From: Haloarcula rubripromontorii
Lineage (GTDB): Archaea > Halobacteriota > Halobacteria > Halobacteriales > Haloarculaceae
Direction of reading: 5' to 3'
DNA length: 64,000 nt
Assembly: GCF_001280425.1 (NCBI RefSeq)
Contig: NZ_LIUF01000003.1
Coordinates: 62,001-126,000, forward strand
Each line of letters begins with the position of its first letter. Position 1 is the stretch's first letter. Below are positions 35,026-43,652 of the stretch, in pieces. The notes beneath the pieces are model-generated. The model made no database searches. It was not told the DNA's origin and saw only the letters and a list, made by a program, of their open reading frames with translations. The position numbers were made by a program, and so were the translations under genes.

Positions 35026-37137
35026 TCACAGAAATCCCTCCAGCGAGAGCGTCGTGGTGCCGCGGAGATACCGACGATAGTCGGACCGGTCCCACCCCAG
35101 CGGACGAAGCACACTCTCACCGGCCCGAAGCGCCAGCGTCCGATAGAACTCCGTATCGTATTCGCCCAGTGACTCGTGGGCTAACTGAACTCGCTCTTTC
35201 GACCGGCGGCTGTCGTCGACAACGAGATACTCGACATCCTGGCCCGGATGCCGCGGGAGTCCCTGGTCCCGCGCTCGCTGGAGAGCGGCGACCGTTTGTG
35301 TTCGCTGGTCATAGGCCTCGACTGTCTTGGAGACGCGCTTTCGAATCAGCAGGTTTCGCGGGTCAACGTTCCCCGATTCGAGCGTCTGGATGTCGCGATA
35401 CAGCCGCTCACAGATCGCCTCCGGCGACTGCTCACGGTCGAGTGTCCAGATGAGGTCGCGCTGGAGTGCTTCGACGAACGGCGGCGTACTCCGCTGGACC
35501 GCCTCGATCCCTTTCGTGACCAGTTCGTCCGCACCGGCCACGCGACCGAAGTACTTCGTGAGCGCCCCCGCCTCGGAATCACTGAGTGGGACGAAACAGA
35601 TCCAGTCGTATCGGTCCTCCAGTTCCAGCGGGATGGATTCGCGCTCGGAAATACGGTCACACAGCTCCGGAATCGGTGTCTGGCTCTCCCCCGCGACGGG
35701 TTGCACCCAGAGACTGTCGACGATGCCGTGAACGACCCGCCAGCCGCCCGCTTCGAGTGTCTCTTTCGCATCCAGTAGAATCTCACGGGCGTAGGCGTTG
35801 ATGGCCTCGTGACACTCGATGCGGCCGAATTTGGCGTTCCGATACCCCTGATACCCGAAGCAACTGACCAGAATCCACTTCAGTGCATCCGACCGCGCCT
35901 TGAGAGTCTGTCGCCGGTCAGAATCGCTCGTCGACGCTATCTCTGCCTTGATGTCGGCGCGGTCGTCGATAATCGGGCGGAGAACATCCGGGATGAACCC
36001 ATCTCGGTCACAAATACTGTACCCGATACCGGGCACATCCTCGGTGTCGTGGCAGTCACAGCAGACCGTCTCCGGGCTGATGTTGTACTCGCACATGATG
36101 TTCGGATACAGCGACCCGAAGTCGATCTGGACGACGTCCTCGTGTATCCCAACGTCCGGTGCGAAGGTGAACCCGCCACGGTCGGCCTCGTGAAGCGTCG
36201 CGACCGTCTTGAACTGCTCCGGCTCCCACTTGTTCCACGGAATCAACACGTCGCGTTCGAGCGCTTTGCGGACCTGAATCGCCGTCAGTATCGTCCCAAT
36301 CGACCCCCAGGCGGTCTCCTGAAGTGGCCGCCAGGACCGTGCTACGAGGTCGAGCAGGCCCGGGATGCCCGACTCGTCCAACAGAAACGAGTTCGACTCG
36401 TCGACAACGGCCCGTCCCGGCACGCGGAAGCGAGCTGGGGAGTGACCGATCTGCCCGTAGCTCTCGTATGTACTGGCTCCGGCAAGCTTCTCGTAGCCAT
36501 CCGCACGACCCAATCGGAAGTCGTCGATGTCCTGTTCGCTGGCCTGCTCGTGACAGAAGGGAATGATGCGGGCCGTCGAACAGCACAACACGTCGGGGTC
36601 TACGGTCCGAACCCGCTCGTCGAGCGCCCTGAGAACCCCAGCCGGGCTGTCGCCGAGTCGCTCCCCGTCGACGGTCAGTGCGGTCACGTCTCTGTCGCGG
36701 AGCGTGGGCTCCGGAATGCCGAGGTTCAGCACGCGAAGGTCCCGCTCCGGAACCGGCGAAGTCCCCGTCTCGACGCAGTACCGGAACTGCGGTGCGAGGT
36801 CGACGTTGAACAGCCGGAACGCGCCGGGATGAAACTCCTCGATTTCGTACAACCGCCGGATTTCGTCTGCCAGCGTTCGAACCTCTGTCACCCGCTCAAG
36901 ACCGACACGGAGGACGGTCGACGTCGTGTCTGAACCCAGCGAAGTGAACCACTCGTCGTATCGCGTGCTGGTGACCTTCGGGTCCGATTGAAGCCGGTCC
37001 CGCAGCCCGTCCAGACCTTCGCCGGAGACCATCAGCGCGGGCTCGTAGTCCGTGTTACGCCGACGCTCGACGCCATCGCTGGTGACGTGCCACTCCCGAA
37101 CACCCTCCTCTCGAAACTCGCAGGTAAGCAGCGGCAT
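35026..37137 (-). CDS. Family-B DNA polymerase, divergent
   Basis: This 703-aa protein has a palm and fingers region of PolB type: motif A VQIDFGSLYPNIMCEYN (about residue 340), motif B KWILVSCFGYQGYRNAKFG (about 420) and a motif C that reads HGIVDSLWV instead of YGDTDS, so only the second Asp is kept. The N-terminal 200 residues hold no DIE-type exonuclease motif, so proofreading is probably absent. It is shorter than chromosomal PolB (about 800 or more aa) and resembles the PolB copies found on haloarchaeal plasmids. The next two genes form the usual cassette. It may be a reduced or translesion-type polymerase; activity is uncertain. Confidence 0.88.
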   Translation of the reverse strand: MPLLTCEFREEGVREWHVTSDGVERRRNTDYEPALMVSGEGLDGLRDRLQSDPKVTSTRYDEWFTSLGSDTTSTVLRVGLERVTEVRTLADEIRRLYEIEEFHPGAFRLFNVDLAPQFRYCVETGTSPVPERDLRVLNLGIPEPTLRDRDVTALTVDGERLGDSPAGVLRALDERVRTVDPDVLCCSTARIIPFCHEQASEQDIDDFRLGRADGYEKLAGASTYESYGQIGHSPARFRVPGRAVVDESNSFLLDESGIPGLLDLVARSWRPLQETAWGSIGTILTAIQVRKALERDVLIPWNKWEPEQFKTVATLHEADRGGFTFAPDVGIHEDVVQIDFGSLYPNIMCEYNISPETVCCDCHDTEDVPGIGYSICDRDGFIPDVLRPIIDDRADIKAEIASTSDSDRRQTLKARSDALKWILVSCFGYQGYRNAKFGRIECHEAINAYAREILLDAKETLEAGGWRVVHGIVDSLWVQPVAGESQTPIPELCDRISERESIPLELEDRYDWICFVPLSDSEAGALTKYFGRVAGADELVTKGIEAVQRSTPPFVEALQRDLIWTLDREQSPEAICERLYRDIQTLESGNVDPRNLLIRKRVSKTVEAYDQRTQTVAALQRARDQGLPRHPGQDVEYLVVDDSRRSKERVQLAHESLGEYDTEFYRTLALRAGESVLRPLGWDRSDYRRYLRGTTTLSLEGFL

Positions 37138-37140
37138 GGG

Positions 37141-37386
37141 TCAATCCCGGACCTCCTCGCGGAGCGTCTGGAGTTCCCGCTGCTGGGCGACCAGCACCGA
37201 CAGGAGTACAGCGAACTCGGGGTCGGTGCTGTTGAGATAGCCGGCGGCATCGGCGTGCTGATTCGCCTGCTCAAATATCTCATCAAAGGCCGGTTTGGAA
37301 TCCCGGCGGAGCGCCCGCCGAAACGGCTGGCAGCGGTCCTCGAACCGGCCGAGGAAGTCCCGATAGGTCGGATTGGTTCGCCCCAT
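37141..37386 (-). CDS. Small conserved protein of the plasmid PolB cassette
   Basis: This 81-aa, helical, charged protein (MGRTNPTYRDFLGRFEDRC, FDEIFEQANQHADAAGYLN, VLVAQQRELQTLREEVRD) lies three bases from the polymerase start and overlaps the stop of the upstream gene. I recall such short MGRTNPT-type proteins next to polB on haloarchaeal plasmids. No motif tells a function. A structural partner of the polymerase is a guess. Confidence 0.7.
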   Translation of the reverse strand: MGRTNPTYRDFLGRFEDRCQPFRRALRRDSKPAFDEIFEQANQHADAAGYLNSTDPEFAVLLSVLVAQQRELQTLREEVRD

Positions 37387-38072
37387 CAGGCCCCTCCCAT
37401 CGTAGCCGGCGTAATCGGACCGATTCCCGCGGCGTCGGCCTGCTCCTCCGCGACCCCAAGCAGGTCAACCCAGTACGGGATGGTCGTTTGCCAGTACCCA
37501 TCCGACCAGTAGACGGTCGTCTCGTAGTCCTCCCCGACGAAGCGGTAGCCCATCGGCGTCCGCTCACACTCGTAAGAGGTTTCGACTCGCTCCGCCACCA
37601 TCTCGGTGAGACCATCTCCAGCCGCATCAGTCACGAGAACCGAGATCTCGTATCCCGCTGCCACCTCGGCGAGCGCGTCAAGGACAGCGTTGAGCATCGG
37701 CTCAGCCTCGTGAGCCGGCACGTCGTCGTCACGGTACAACGACGCCAAGTTCGGCAGGATAATACAGCCAGTCCGCGCGGAGGCCTGCTTGATCACGCGC
37801 CGGACTATCTGGAAGTGTTGGTACGCAGTAAAGCCCCTCGCAAGGCGAATTCGACGCAGGAGACGACGATGTGGGGCCAGTTCGTGGAGCGTGTACGAGG
37901 AACTGGTGTTCCGGGCGTCCACCCAGTACGCAATGCCGTCGGTTTCCTGAACCGTGTCGAGTGCCAGCTGGTGGAGCGCGGCTGATCGGGGTTCAGGTGT
38001 TTCCAACAGCGTTAGCCCCGGTTCCAGGTCGGGTAGGCTCTCATCCGTGGCCCCCCGGCGACGGCGCTTCAT
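37386..38072 (-). CDS. RecA/RadA-fold protein lacking Walker A
   Basis: This 228-aa protein retains core strands of the RadA fold: AYWVDARNTSSSYTLHEL, RRIRLARGFTAYQHFQIVRR, TGCIILPNLASLYRDDDV and ISVLVTDAAGDGL. The segment where the P-loop GxxxxGKT should be shows none, so ATP hydrolysis is unlikely. It lies directly upstream of the 81-aa gene and PolB in one transcription unit, and a role in loading or assisting the polymerase in repair synthesis is inferred. The C-terminus contains TTVYWSDGYWQTTIPYW. Confidence 0.6.
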   Translation of the reverse strand: MKRRRRGATDESLPDLEPGLTLLETPEPRSAALHQLALDTVQETDGIAYWVDARNTSSSYTLHELAPHRRLLRRIRLARGFTAYQHFQIVRRVIKQASARTGCIILPNLASLYRDDDVPAHEAEPMLNAVLDALAEVAAGYEISVLVTDAAGDGLTEMVAERVETSYECERTPMGYRFVGEDYETTVYWSDGYWQTTIPYWVDLLGVAEEQADAAGIGPITPATMGGA

Positions 38073-38863
38073 GACACCACCTCTGCAGGGTCGAAATTCA
38101 AGAGCAGCCGCTCAGAAGTCTGATTCGCGGACCCACTTGTGCCACTGTTGATGTAGTTCTTGCTGTCACGAGAGACCACCCACAACCTATCGACCTGCTC
38201 CGGTAGGTCCTGGTACGAGCACAATCCAAATCCGGACAGCTGGGTGAGTGTGTCGACGAGTTCCTCGTGCTCAATCTCGCTGGTCGGATAGTAATCCTCA
38301 GTTCCGACGTATGGCGGATCGAAGTAAAACACCGTCTCCTCATCGTCATACTTCTCGACAAGCTCTTGCCAATGGAGGTTCTCGATGACGACCTCGTCGA
38401 ACCGCTCGGCGAACTCCCGTAGCCGGTCGATCTTGTTCGAGAAACTCAGTGCCCGACTGGACACCTTGCTTGTGGCGAAGCCGTTGAATGAATCATATCC
38501 GCCGCCCCACTGCGAATACCGGAGGTAAAAGAACTGTCCGGCTCGCTTCACGCTATCCTTGGGACGGTAGCCACGATAGTACTTTTTCGCCCACTCGGAA
38601 TGGACACCACGCGAGTACGGCACGGACGAGAGCCATTCAACTAAGTCGCCGGGTTGCTCGCGCAGCACCTGAAAGAAGTGCACGAGGTCTTCATCGAGGT
38701 CGTTGTACACTTCGACCTTGCTCGTTTCCGGGTCCTTGTTCGCGAGCACGCCAGCCGCGCCGCCGAACGCTTCAACGAAACAGCGATGCTCCGGTACGTA
38801 GTCGAGAATCCACGACGAAAGGCGGCTCTTCCCACCAGGGAACGGAAAGACCGCGTCCGGCAC
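38069..38863 (-). CDS. D12-class DNA adenine methyltransferase
   Basis: This 264-aa Dam-like N6-adenine methylase has the SAM motif VFPFPGGKSRLSSWILDYV, EAFGGAAGVLANK, NDLDEDLVHFFQVLRE and the catalytic motif FYFDPPYVGTEDYYP (about residue 183). GGGYDSFNGFATSKVSSRA and NFDPAEV agree with the D12 family. There is no restriction gene adjacent, so it is likely an orphan methylase that protects the element from host nucleases or marks its DNA. It overlaps the next gene by four bases. Confidence 0.92.
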   Translation of the reverse strand: MPDAVFPFPGGKSRLSSWILDYVPEHRCFVEAFGGAAGVLANKDPETSKVEVYNDLDEDLVHFFQVLREQPGDLVEWLSSVPYSRGVHSEWAKKYYRGYRPKDSVKRAGQFFYLRYSQWGGGYDSFNGFATSKVSSRALSFSNKIDRLREFAERFDEVVIENLHWQELVEKYDDEETVFYFDPPYVGTEDYYPTSEIEHEELVDTLTQLSGFGLCSYQDLPEQVDRLWVVSRDSKNYINSGTSGSANQTSERLLLNFDPAEVVS

Positions 38864-38865
38864 GG

Positions 38866-39141
38866 TCAGGCCACCCCCTCGATCTCCTCAATGCCCAGCC
38901 CCAGCAGCGACTCGATCAGCCACTCGGGCAGGTTAGGTTCGGCGAGCAGGTCGTCGGCCACCACGCTGGTCGAGAGAAGTGTCGCAACGGCCTCGCTGTC
39001 GACGCCGAACTCCCACGACTCCTCGCGCTCGACTTCGATGCGGCTGCTGTACTCGGGGTCGGTGTGGAAAATATAGACTTTCGTGTCTATACCGTCGATT
39101 GTCTCGCTCTCAATCCGATCTGGCGTCTGAGTACGCGACAT
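38866..39141 (-). CDS. Small acidic protein of unknown function
   Basis: From the ATG at 39141 (MSRTQTPDRIESETIDGID) the product is 91 aa. It has a beta-rich middle (TKVYIFHTDPEYSSRIEVER) and an amphipathic C-terminal half with LLAEPNLPEWLIESLLGLG. No metal or nucleotide motif is visible. It is the first gene of the PolB/methylase unit; its promoter lies in the AT-rich region with TCATCGGAA repeats. Confidence 0.6.
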   Translation of the reverse strand: MSRTQTPDRIESETIDGIDTKVYIFHTDPEYSSRIEVEREESWEFGVDSEAVATLLSTSVVADDLLAEPNLPEWLIESLLGLGIEEIEGVA

Positions 39142-39189
39142 ACTCGTGGCGACGATGTGGTATGTAAAAGAGCTGGGGCGGGCGTCAAC

Positions 39190-39260
39190 GGAAATAGTTT
39201 TCAGCAAAATTTAGGAGATAGAAATAATGGAAACCAACCTAAAACGTTCAAAAACAGCAA
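39190..39260. other. AT-rich tract next to orc1/cdc6
   Basis: This stretch (gaaatagttttcagcaaaat and on) is clearly AT-richer than the surroundings. It could be a DNA-unwinding element, and it also holds the promoter of the 91-aa gene. It borders three short direct repeats and the end of orc1/cdc6. Confidence 0.35.
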
Positions 39261-39261
39261 A

Positions 39262-39325
39262 TCATCGGAAGTTGAACGGAAGTCATCGGAAACGCCGCCG
39301 TCTGGCGATTCGAAAATCATCGGAA
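39262..39325. repeat. Three direct repeats TCATCGGAA beside orc1/cdc6
   Basis: TCATCGGAA occurs at 39262-39270, 39283-39291 and 39317-39325, spaced 21 and 34 bp. The first and third are followed by GT. Short iterons beside an AT-rich tract and an initiator gene suggest an origin, although no known haloarchaeal ORB consensus is matched. Confidence 0.4.
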
Positions 39326-39326
39326 G

Positions 39327-40322
39327 TCAGACCAGCGACCGATAGGACTTCCCGCGACCGTTCCCCTTGTCTTCAATGAGTTCGTATTGTTTCAGACTCC
39401 GTAGATAGCCTCGTCGCGTCGGTCCTGCCTTGGGCGAATTGCTCCGCTCTTCGTAGCGAGCGTGCAACGTTCCGGCGTCGATCTCGCCAGCCTCGTCGAT
39501 AATTCGGAACAGCAGTCGCTGGTGCGTCCCAAGCGTGCGAATCTTCCGCTGTTTGACCTCACGCTGTGCGTCCTCAACGATTGCGTCGACGACCTCTGTC
39601 GTCAGCTCGCGCATTTCGTTGTCCTCAACGTGAACTGCGGCCCGCCGGAGCAATGCGATTCCATCGCGAGCGTCGCCAGCCGCCAGATCGGCGATGTACT
39701 CCACGGCATCATCAGCTACGCGCGACGGGACCAGCCCATGTGCGACACGAGCATCGAGGATGTCAACGAGTTCGGCGTGAGTATATTTGTCCAGTCGGAC
39801 GGTCGCGGCGCTGTGCATCCGCGACGTAGCGGCCTGCCCCAGCGATGTCATCCACTGGTCCTCCTTGATCGTGATGCAGATGAGCGAGACGTTCGGGACC
39901 TCGTAGAGGGCAAGCAGGGTTTCCTCGTCAAGCACGGCGACCTCGTCGAGGACAGCGATGAACTGTTCGTCGCGGTCGCGAAGTCGGTCGATTACGACTG
40001 AGCGCGACGTTCCCTCTCGCCGAAGGTCCGCACCGATCCCGACTTCGCGGGCGAACTCGTGCAAGACTGCGCTCGCGCTGTTGTCGCGCATGCAGTTGAC
40101 GTAGCCCCACCGTAGGTCCAACATCTCGCGTTCGAGCTGCCCGAGAACGAACTTCGCGATGGTGGTCTTGCCGACGCCGCTGGGCCCGAACAGACAGATA
40201 TCCTCAGTTCGGTCCAATGCTGACGGAGCGAGAATCGACGAGAGGTGGTTGATCTGCCCATCGCGATGGTGGAGATCTCTGGGGACGTACTCGGGTCGGA
40301 GCGCTCTGGCGTCCGTGATCAT
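39327..40322 (-). CDS. cdc6: Orc1/Cdc6 replication initiator
   Basis: The start at 40322 gives the usual MITDARALRPEYVPRDLHHR and 331 aa; a longer in-frame start is less typical. The AAA+ module has Walker A FGPSGVGKTTIAKFV (about residue 47) and Walker B FIAVLDEVAVLDEE (about 124), followed by sensor regions and the C-terminal winged helix LGTHQRLLFRIIDEAGEIDA..LKQYELIEDKG. It binds origin repeats and loads MCM. It belongs to the short plasmid or provirus type (chromosomal copies are about 370-420 aa). Flanking repeats on both sides make it the likely origin region of the second element. Confidence 0.93.
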   Translation of the reverse strand: MITDARALRPEYVPRDLHHRDGQINHLSSILAPSALDRTEDICLFGPSGVGKTTIAKFVLGQLEREMLDLRWGYVNCMRDNSASAVLHEFAREVGIGADLRREGTSRSVVIDRLRDRDEQFIAVLDEVAVLDEETLLALYEVPNVSLICITIKEDQWMTSLGQAATSRMHSAATVRLDKYTHAELVDILDARVAHGLVPSRVADDAVEYIADLAAGDARDGIALLRRAAVHVEDNEMRELTTEVVDAIVEDAQREVKQRKIRTLGTHQRLLFRIIDEAGEIDAGTLHARYEERSNSPKAGPTRRGYLRSLKQYELIEDKGNGRGKSYRSLV

Positions 40323-40413
40323 GGGTTGGTAGATGGATACCGGGATTCGATTAAAAGGGCGAGCCATCCGGAGTGAAAGTGAAGCTATGCAGATTTGACC
40401 ATGATTTACCGAA

Positions 40414-40802
40414 GTTTCAGTCGATCACATCGGATTAGAGCAAGCGTTTGCTTGGAGAGGATGTGCAGCCTGTCGGCGCCCCGCCTGGGGGGCGCCGCCT
40501 CTTGCAGTGGTCGTTCACGGAGTTCTGCGAAATGACGCTCCGCGCAGCTTGGACAGCACTTGGTGTCGTAGGTCTGTTCCAGCGAATCAACCACTTGACG
40601 ACCGGTTCTTCCGATAGCTGCACCCTATTAGGGTGCAGTGGTGAGTGGCAACACCGTCGTGTCGGCGGCGTCGCCGCCGACAGCGACCCCATCGGCAAAA
40701 ACACACTGGCTCTATTGCTCAGATGCCCGCTCCAGTATCGGTTACGCAGATTTAGCGGCTACTGAACGCTGTCGGGACTTTGCCAATGTGATCGACTGAG
40801 AC
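40414..40802. other. 389-bp unit bounded by 20-bp inverted repeats and rich in palindromes
   Basis: GTTTCAGTCGATCACATCGG (40414-40433) and its reverse complement with two mismatches (40783-40802) bound the unit. Inside are CAAGC/GCTTG (40441-40454), GGCGCCCC/GGGGCGCC (about 40478-40498), CTGCACCCTA-T-TAGGGTGCAG (40618-40638) and TGTCGGCGGCG-T-CGCCGCCGACA (40660-40682). A 62-aa minus-strand frame with CCPSCAERH (40406-40594) spans part of it. Two readings are possible: paired origin boxes upstream of orc1/cdc6, or a MITE-like insertion; no target duplication is visible. Confidence 0.5.
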
Positions 40803-40912
40803 TGATTATTTGAACTTAGTCCCGTTTCGCGGAATGACTACGGTTGATCCAGTAACAAAAGTGACTCACTATTAATCCGTCTTCCAGTCTCGGTCTGGAT
40901 ACATTCAAGGAA

Positions 40913-42124
40913 TTAATCAGCAAAATCTAAAGTTGCTTGCTGAGCGAAGCCCCCAATCTCAGAAGACTTTTGATTAAACTCCTCTAATGTCAGAGCACTT
41001 GCCCGAATTCGATAAATTCGTTCTTTATTTTCTTCGGTTAGCCCTTCGTTGTACACTGCCTGTTTAAGATAATAACCCAACGTCTCTCCGAGATATGGGG
41101 GGACAGCGTTCCCTATCTGCTGTCGCTTGGCTTGAAGACCCCCCTCAAACACATATTCGTCGGGGAATGTCTGTAGTCGGGCTCCTTCGCGTGGAGTTAG
41201 CCCACGGTGTTGGAAAGGATGGATACAGCGAGCGCTCGACGGCTTCGACATATTTGAGGTAATAGCAACAGCCGGTTCATCCGATTTTAGTCGCGAGTAC
41301 GAATTATGGTAACCAGAGGAAGGTTGCATCTCATCAGGGATAGCATCTCTATTCCCTCCATCAGGTATATGTGATATCATTTCCACCATGTCCTCGGTGT
41401 GCTGAGCTGCAATATGTGAGCCCACTTTCCCTGAATCTCCACGCAAATCTCTTTGAATCACTGTTTGCGGTTCGCACGCGTAGGACATCTTCTGTTCGCC
41501 CGGTCCGAGTTCTGGTAAATCTCCGATGCCATCCATAACGCCGGGTTCACGGATAGGATTGACCTCAAATCCATCAAATGGATTCTCATGACGGTCTTTT
41601 TTCGATGCAAGGACGATGAGTCGTCGGCGGTGCTGCGGTACACCAAATTCGGAAGCGGTCACGATTCGGTGGGTCACATCATAACCCATTTGATCAAATG
41701 ACTCACGGACTGCATCAAGGAACTTTCCATCAGCCGTGTTTTGAATGCCACGAACATTCTCGAACAGCGCCGCTTCCGGGTCGAGTTCATCTACCCAATT
41801 TATAAAATGTGTAAATAAGTGGTTTCGATCGTCAGAGCCGTCTGGACTCACCACTTCAGAGAATCCTTGACATGGTGGCCCTCCAGCAACTAAATCTACG
41901 CTCTCTCTGTCAACGATATTGGAAATATTCGCTTTATTTATATCTCTTATATCACCGGTTACGTCTTCAGGTTCCCACCCTTCCCGATTGAGCGCAAAAG
42001 TCTCTCGAGCATCTTCATTGACCTCAACCGCATGGACAAGGTCAAAACCCGCTTTTTCCAATCCAACGGACAATCCGCCGGCACCTGCAAACAAATCGAC
42101 ATACTCCAAGTTGCGGGAGGTCAT
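40913..42124 (-). CDS. DNA cytosine-5 methyltransferase of a type II R-M system
   Basis: The 403-aa C5 methylase motifs are clear: YVDLFAGAGGLSVGLEKAGF (I), AVEVNEDARETF (II), DLVAGGPPCQGFSEV with the catalytic Cys (IV, about residue 84), LFENVRGI (VI), FGVPQHRRRLIVLAS (VIII) and RQQIGNAVPP (X). The recognition domain between VIII and X includes KMSYACEPQTVIQRDLRGD. It is divergent from a winged-helix gene and a putative restriction endonuclease and protects the host from the latter. Lower GC than neighbours suggests recent transfer. The recognised sequence cannot be read from the protein. Confidence 0.95.
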   Translation of the reverse strand: MTSRNLEYVDLFAGAGGLSVGLEKAGFDLVHAVEVNEDARETFALNREGWEPEDVTGDIRDINKANISNIVDRESVDLVAGGPPCQGFSEVVSPDGSDDRNHLFTHFINWVDELDPEAALFENVRGIQNTADGKFLDAVRESFDQMGYDVTHRIVTASEFGVPQHRRRLIVLASKKDRHENPFDGFEVNPIREPGVMDGIGDLPELGPGEQKMSYACEPQTVIQRDLRGDSGKVGSHIAAQHTEDMVEMISHIPDGGNRDAIPDEMQPSSGYHNSYSRLKSDEPAVAITSNMSKPSSARCIHPFQHRGLTPREGARLQTFPDEYVFEGGLQAKRQQIGNAVPPYLGETLGYYLKQAVYNEGLTEENKERIYRIRASALTLEEFNQKSSEIGGFAQQATLDFAD

Positions 42125-42258
42125 TCAGTATCACACTTCATCATAGACTGTATTTAAGCGTTCGGACGGATGGCTCATTGGTAATCGGTTGGTAATTGCT
42201 TGGTAGATTCTGCCTTATTACTCAACATCAAAACCGCCTAGGGAACGGTGATATCACG

Positions 42259-42540
42259 TTGACTGCGAACGGTGATGATAAGAATGAACTCGATCTTGCA
42301 GCGTTCATTGCAGGCTCAGATTATCGAAAACTGGTGATTTCAGGACTTCTTGAAGACGCGAAACAGCCCAGTGACCTTGCTGATGAAGGAGACGCTGCCC
42401 GCTCACACGTAAGCCGAGCTCTTTCGGAACTACGTGAACGGAATCTTGTCCGTGAACATGGTGGGGGTACCCGTGCAAAGTTATATAGTTTGACAGATCT
42501 TGGACGCCGCGTCGCTGAACACATTTCCTTTGACAAATGA
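42259..42540 (+). CDS. Winged-helix controller of the R-M system
   Basis: No ATG is in a suitable place; a TTG at 42259 gives 93 aa (TANGDDKNELDLAAFIAGSD) and another TTG at 42196 a longer form. The fold is a winged helix: YRKLVISGLLEDAKQPSDLA, ARSHVSRALSELRERNLV and RAKLYSLTDLGRRVAE. The stop overlaps the endonuclease start by four bases (ATGA). Such a regulator between divergent methylase and endonuclease genes likely delays endonuclease expression, the role C proteins have elsewhere, although the fold differs from classical C proteins. Confidence 0.75.
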   Translation: MTANGDDKNELDLAAFIAGSDYRKLVISGLLEDAKQPSDLADEGDAARSHVSRALSELRERNLVREHGGGTRAKLYSLTDLGRRVAEHISFDK

Positions 42541-43652
42541 GCAACTTCGACTTTCAAGAAGACGTAGAAGAACTGATTTATGAACATTTCCGATCAGAGT
42601 ACGATCACGACACCTCAGCAATCCCCAACGAGGAAAAAGAAGAGATCGAGTATATTGTCAACACCGTTGGCGACGACCTCCTCAGCAACGTCGGTGAATT
42701 AGGGGTGGCTTTGGACTTCATCCTTGTAGCGGAAGACCTCTCACAGGTCGATAGTTGGGTGTCTGGATTCGATCCCGATCTCACACGAGACGAGATTTTG
42801 GATCATTACCAGACAAAAGACACGAATACTCTTACTATTCGGTTTGATGATGACTGGTATAGTATCCGTTCTATCCAGAACGACCTTCGAGATCTTTTCC
42901 GATACGAACTTAGACGAACGAACTTTCCCAGCTCTCCTGGACATCATACCGGTAACTGGGATGACTACGATGATTTACTAGAGCGAGCCTTTAGACTGTC
43001 AAGACCTGGTCGGTTTGAGGCAGTTGGTCAACTGTTTGAACTCGGTCTTGAGCGGCTCAATGAAAAGCGGATGGAGGCAAGGGACCCTCCATTTCCTCGG
43101 CCATTCTCGGAGATAGTTGAAAACTATCAACGGTCATACGAGAATGAGAATGGGGGATTAGCTTTCCAAGCGATGATTTATGGATATATGAAAGCCGAAT
43201 ATGGACATCTCTCTTTCCGGGCTAGTAAGGTCCGGACTGGTTCATCGCGACAAAATCGGTACGGGGATATCGATGGGTTCCTCGGACCCGATTTGATGGT
43301 TTCTGCTGAAGTGAAGGACTTGTACATTGACGAACAAAATGTCCGAAGTGAGCTTGGAACCACAATTCAATTATCCAATGACAGTACAGCTATTCCACTG
43401 GCAGTCTGCAAATCGGTGTCGGAAAACGCCCGTGAAATTTTAAAAAGCGAGGGGGTAGAAGTACTAACCAATCAAAATCTCTTGGATGAACTACGTCAAT
43501 GGGATTATCATAAGCAGGATCGAGCAGTACAAGGAGCTCTTCACTACTTAGCAAACATCGAGGAGGACCCGAGTGCTGTCGAACGTCTTCTACAATTCTT
43601 GGATGACGTGGATAGCAATAACATAGCTCTGGATCATCTCATTGAAGACTGA
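42537..43652 (+). CDS. Putative type II restriction endonuclease
   Basis: In this 371-aa protein the C-terminal half holds a plausible PD-(D/E)xK core: LAFQAMIYGYMKAEYGHLSF, then NRYGDIDGFLGPDLMVSAEV with AEVKDLYID, giving Asp..Glu-x-Lys (about residues 238-262). The N-terminal half is helical with SPGHHTGNWDDYDDLLERAF. No close named family is recognised, but being coupled with a winged helix and divergent from a C5 methylase makes a restriction enzyme the best call. AT-rich codons match the methylase, so the three genes probably moved together. Confidence 0.7.
   Translation: MSNFDFQEDVEELIYEHFRSEYDHDTSAIPNEEKEEIEYIVNTVGDDLLSNVGELGVALDFILVAEDLSQVDSWVSGFDPDLTRDEILDHYQTKDTNTLTIRFDDDWYSIRSIQNDLRDLFRYELRRTNFPSSPGHHTGNWDDYDDLLERAFRLSRPGRFEAVGQLFELGLERLNEKRMEARDPPFPRPFSEIVENYQRSYENENGGLAFQAMIYGYMKAEYGHLSFRASKVRTGSSRQNRYGDIDGFLGPDLMVSAEVKDLYIDEQNVRSELGTTIQLSNDSTAIPLAVCKSVSENAREILKSEGVEVLTNQNLLDELRQWDYHKQDRAVQGALHYLANIEEDPSAVERLLQFLDDVDSNNIALDHLIED

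Noticed and set aside
33302-35095. 597-aa minus-strand frame across the repressor and vapBC
   Set aside because: Only its last residues resemble a protein (zinc ribbon); the rest is antisense to three well-supported plus-strand genes.
40406-40594. 62-aa minus-strand frame with CCPSCAERH
   Set aside because: Lies within the inverted-repeat unit and across its hairpins; start and coding nature too doubtful to list as a separate gene.
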